Below are positions 4,356 through 6,244 of a stretch of 6,244 bases of DNA, piece by piece. The translations under genes and the position numbers were made by a program. Position 1 is the stretch's first letter; each line of letters starts with the position of its first letter. Below the pieces are notes generated by a model that was not told the DNA's origin, made no database searches, and was given only the letters and a program-made list of their open reading frames with translations. This DNA comes from CAYHWW01 sp964360145 (GTDB lineage Bacteria; Bdellovibrionota; UBA1018; CAYHWW01), in the NCBI GenBank assembly GCA_964360145.1, contig CAYHWW010000188.1, positions 1 to 6,244 on the forward strand, in the 5' to 3' direction.

Positions 4356-5432
4356 ATGATAATACGAGGTCGTTGGTTACTAGGGTGCGCTCTAGGGGTG
4401 ATTTTTTTCTCGTACGCCCTTTCGGGGGCACGATGTTACGCCACAACGCTGTATTGCATTGAGGGTTTAGGGGGGACTACCCCCGTGCCCGCCCGTGTCG
4501 GGACGGTAATCTTAAATACATTAGAGTCGGCGGGCCCAGGTACCACCCCCTTCATCCGCGAAGATGAAATGAAAACCTTTGTTGTACAGTCCCTCCCACG
4601 GCTTAAAGCACAGGCTGCTGCCATCTGGCCCAAAATCACCGCCCAACGCTCTCTCACTGATGAAGTCCTCGCCCTCATGGTGCCCGCCGCCTCATTGCTT
4701 TGGGGAGGAAACACAGGGCTACTGCTTCCCGTGCTTCATGAACTACTAGCCCACCCCTCTGCTGGTCCCCTCACTGCTGACACCGTACTGGTCTGGATCG
4801 CATCGTCCCCCCGCTGGGAGGGCCCACGCCCCGGAGTGGCCGATCTCTGGCGTAAAGCCTTCGGCCTGGGCCCCGGGCCCAGAGGTGTGGTGGCGGCGGC
4901 AAGTGCCATGGGGGAACTCCTCCCCACGGATGAGGGCATGGCACTACTTGCAACCCTCATGTACTCGTCCCTCTTTCACCTTAAAGCTTTGGAGCCCCTC
5001 ACGGGCCCGGTGACGAGACTACCCTCGGAAGATGCAGAGCAGGCCATCGCCATCATCACAGAGCGTTTGCGCGGCCCCTTTGCGCCCCCCACCGTGGACC
5101 CCCTGGACAGGTTTGTCGTGAATCGATTCATTGAAAACATCGAAGGCCTCATGACTAACGCCTCCCACGCCCTGTGGATGAATAGTCTCATGACCATTGC
5201 CGAGGGCGGCTTGGCGGATATGCCGCTCCTTGAAAGGCTACGCAATACCCTCATCACCCTGCACAGCAACCGTCGGGTCATCGACGACTGGACGGCCTAT
5301 CGCCATGCACGCCAGCTGGAGCGCAGGGCCTTGTCCCTTGATGTCACCACGGACCCAAGCAACCAACTCACTCCTTCAGCGTCCCGATTCACGGAGTATG
5401 CCGTGGACCTAGCGGCTCTTCTCCGTCGCTAG
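4356..5432 (+). CDS. Putative exported protein of unknown function, helix-rich
   Basis: A 358-aa product that starts with a signal peptide: MIIRGR, a hydrophobic stretch at about 7-24 and likely cleavage near SGA (23-25) or CYA (27-29). The mature chain is mostly helical with many Leu and Ala (about 75-135, then 170-230, then 250-330) and no transmembrane segment, which suggests an alpha-helical-repeat-like periplasmic protein. No domain or catalytic motif is recognised. ATG at 4356 is chosen because the signal peptide begins there; the frame is open to 4164, but that part runs antisense through the start of the divergent exported gene and reads as a shadow. No ribosome site precedes the ATG. 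Its last 44 bp overlap the 3' end of the convergent gene at 5389-6132. The divergent neighbour is also exported, so the two may share a process. Confidence 0.75.
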   Translation: MIIRGRWLLGCALGVIFFSYALSGARCYATTLYCIEGLGGTTPVPARVGTVILNTLESAGPGTTPFIREDEMKTFVVQSLPRLKAQAAAIWPKITAQRSLTDEVLALMVPAASLLWGGNTGLLLPVLHELLAHPSAGPLTADTVLVWIASSPRWEGPRPGVADLWRKAFGLGPGPRGVVAAASAMGELLPTDEGMALLATLMYSSLFHLKALEPLTGPVTRLPSEDAEQAIAIITERLRGPFAPPTVDPLDRFVVNRFIENIEGLMTNASHALWMNSLMTIAEGGLADMPLLERLRNTLITLHSNRRVIDDWTAYRHARQLERRALSLDVTTDPSNQLTPSASRFTEYAVDLAALLRR

Positions 5433-6132
5433 GATGGTGCTCTTGCGAACGGGCCTCCTTTGTCAGATATCCCGCACCATATCCTGTGAGCACCAGGGCG
5501 TCGGCTGCGGGCACGTAACGCAAGAAATCTGAATCGATGAGGAGGTCAGTGAAGCCATGAAGTTCCTCTTCACTCCAGGATAGAGTCTTGAGCTCGGCGA
5601 TGATCGTGGCCATGTTGCGGAGGACTTCCGCATGGTGGCCAGGCAGGCCATTGAGGCGGGCCACCGCGGAGAGCACTTGCATCGCGGCAATGCGCTTTTC
5701 TTCGGGGAATACGGGGCGCCCCAGCACGGCGGCTCGCCCCACAGTACGGCGGGTGCGGACGACCTCATCATTCCGCCGCTGGTGCGGCTCCTCCCACTCC
5801 CCGTTATCGCGGTTGCGGAACATCACCACATCGTCAGCATGGCTCTTGCGATTGCCACACTTTAAGAAATTGCCGCCCTTCACTTTTTTTGAAGGCACTT
5901 TTTCCATATGCTCCCCGCAACGGGGGCACTTCATGTCGGAATATTCACGATGCCATTCGTAGGAGGGACAATCCGGTGCGGCGCACTTCCAATAGAAAGC
6001 GCCGGATTTAGCGATGTGGAGGTCGAGGGCCCCATGACCATCGGCACAGATGGGCACGCAGCCATGGGCCCGGGCGACCCGCAGGGCCTCATCGATGCGT
6101 TGTTTCCAGTGGGGGTCGGGGCAACCAGCCAT
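5389..6132 (-). CDS. Topoisomerase-type C4 zinc-ribbon protein of unknown function
   Basis: A 247-aa soluble protein with two zinc-ribbon-like modules resembling the C-terminal repeats of bacterial topoisomerase I. Module 1 has C25 and C29, the segment SGAFYWKC ending at C50, and C55. Module 2 has CPRC (69-72), then GGNFLKC ending at C92, with His98 as possible fourth ligand in place of Cys. Such modules usually bind single-stranded DNA or act as zinc-dependent contacts; no nuclease or topoisomerase catalytic domain is visible. The C-terminal half (about 140-205) is helical and acidic, with no recognised family. ATG at 6132 is preceded by GGAAG about 10 nt upstream. The frame continues with GTG 6234 to the window edge, but codons 6199-6234 lie largely in the dispersed repeat, so the longer form is less likely. 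The stop lies inside the convergent gene, a 44-bp overlap. Confidence 0.75.
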   Translation of the reverse strand: MAGCPDPHWKQRIDEALRVARAHGCVPICADGHGALDLHIAKSGAFYWKCAAPDCPSYEWHREYSDMKCPRCGEHMEKVPSKKVKGGNFLKCGNRKSHADDVVMFRNRDNGEWEEPHQRRNDEVVRTRRTVGRAAVLGRPVFPEEKRIAAMQVLSAVARLNGLPGHHAEVLRNMATIIAELKTLSWSEEELHGFTDLLIDSDFLRYVPAADALVLTGYGAGYLTKEARSQEHHPSDGEEPLGPRHTP

Positions 6133-6205
6133 GGGCCGCACACTTCCAAGACAGACAGGCGCCGTCAAGCCAGCGCAAAAGTAGATCGTCGATAAAGGGC
6201 CATCT

Positions 6206-6244
6206 GCTTCGTTGTCGTTCGTCGCGGCCTCCACGCAGCGGGCA
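6206..6244 (-). repeat. Dispersed structured repeat, copy 3 (partial, inverted, cut by window end)
   Basis: Read on the minus strand, this matches 20-53 of copy 1: CGCTGCGTGGAGGCC, then CGACGA with one extra A, then CGACAACGAAGC. The match stops at GAAGC (6206-6210): the CGCCAAAAGACCGAGCCTAC tail seen in copy 1 is absent, so this copy is truncated or diverged there. The hairpin side lies at or beyond the window end. It lies upstream of the zinc-ribbon gene rather than at a gene end. Confidence 0.75.

Noticed and set aside
4240..4446. Upstream extension of the minus-strand exported gene to 4446
   Set aside because: The added residues look non-coding, overlap the divergent gene's start and displace the signal peptide; ATG 4239 has GGAA upstream.
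5588..5962. Plus-strand open frame opposite the zinc-ribbon gene
   Set aside because: Arg/Ser-rich antisense translation typical of a shadow frame in GC-rich DNA; the zinc-ribbon motifs lie on the minus strand.

Overview
The window is GC-rich, densely coding bacterial DNA. The gene content (a class II-like phosphatidylserine decarboxylase, a membrane GGDEF protein, Sec-exported proteins with Gram-negative-style signal peptides) suggests a Pseudomonadota chromosome, possibly a gammaproteobacterium. That placement is inference: there is no rRNA or other phylogenetic marker.

Layout. (1) 1-80 is one copy of a dispersed, hairpin-forming repeat. (2) 78-2236, minus strand, is a two-gene unit: a phosphatidylserine decarboxylase (psd) whose stop overlaps, as GTGA, the start of a multi-pass membrane diguanylate cyclase. 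(3) 2237-2293 is a G/C-tract block in the psd leader. (4) 2322-3030 is a palindromic module: two divergent paralogues of the four-helix-bundle (23S rRNA intervening-sequence protein) family around a perfect 27-bp inverted repeat whose arms carry the Shine-Dalgarno sequences. A 14-bp tandem repeat follows at 3036-3077. (5) 3122-3586, plus strand, is a small cytosolic protein resembling DUF6941. (6) 3607-3735 is a second, complete copy of the dispersed repeat, between convergent genes. (7) 3733-5432 is a divergent pair of unrecognised genes, each with a signal peptide, sharing a 116-bp intergenic region. (8) 5389-6132, minus strand, encodes a protein with topoisomerase-like C4 zinc ribbons, and its 3' end overlaps the preceding convergent gene. 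(9) 6206-6244 is a third, partial repeat copy cut by the window edge.

How they fit. Psd and the GGDEF protein are probably co-translated, linking phosphatidylethanolamine synthesis to c-di-GMP signalling at least in expression. The four-helix-bundle pair looks like an inserted or duplicated module between psd and the DUF6941-like gene. The dispersed repeat has compensatory base changes between copies, so its folded form appears conserved, and in two copies its edge coincides with the TAG stop of the neighbouring gene. No CRISPR array, tRNA, rRNA, transposase or known defence operon was found. The most unusual items are the palindromic four-helix-bundle module, the structured repeat, and a Glu in place of the expected catalytic Asp in Psd.
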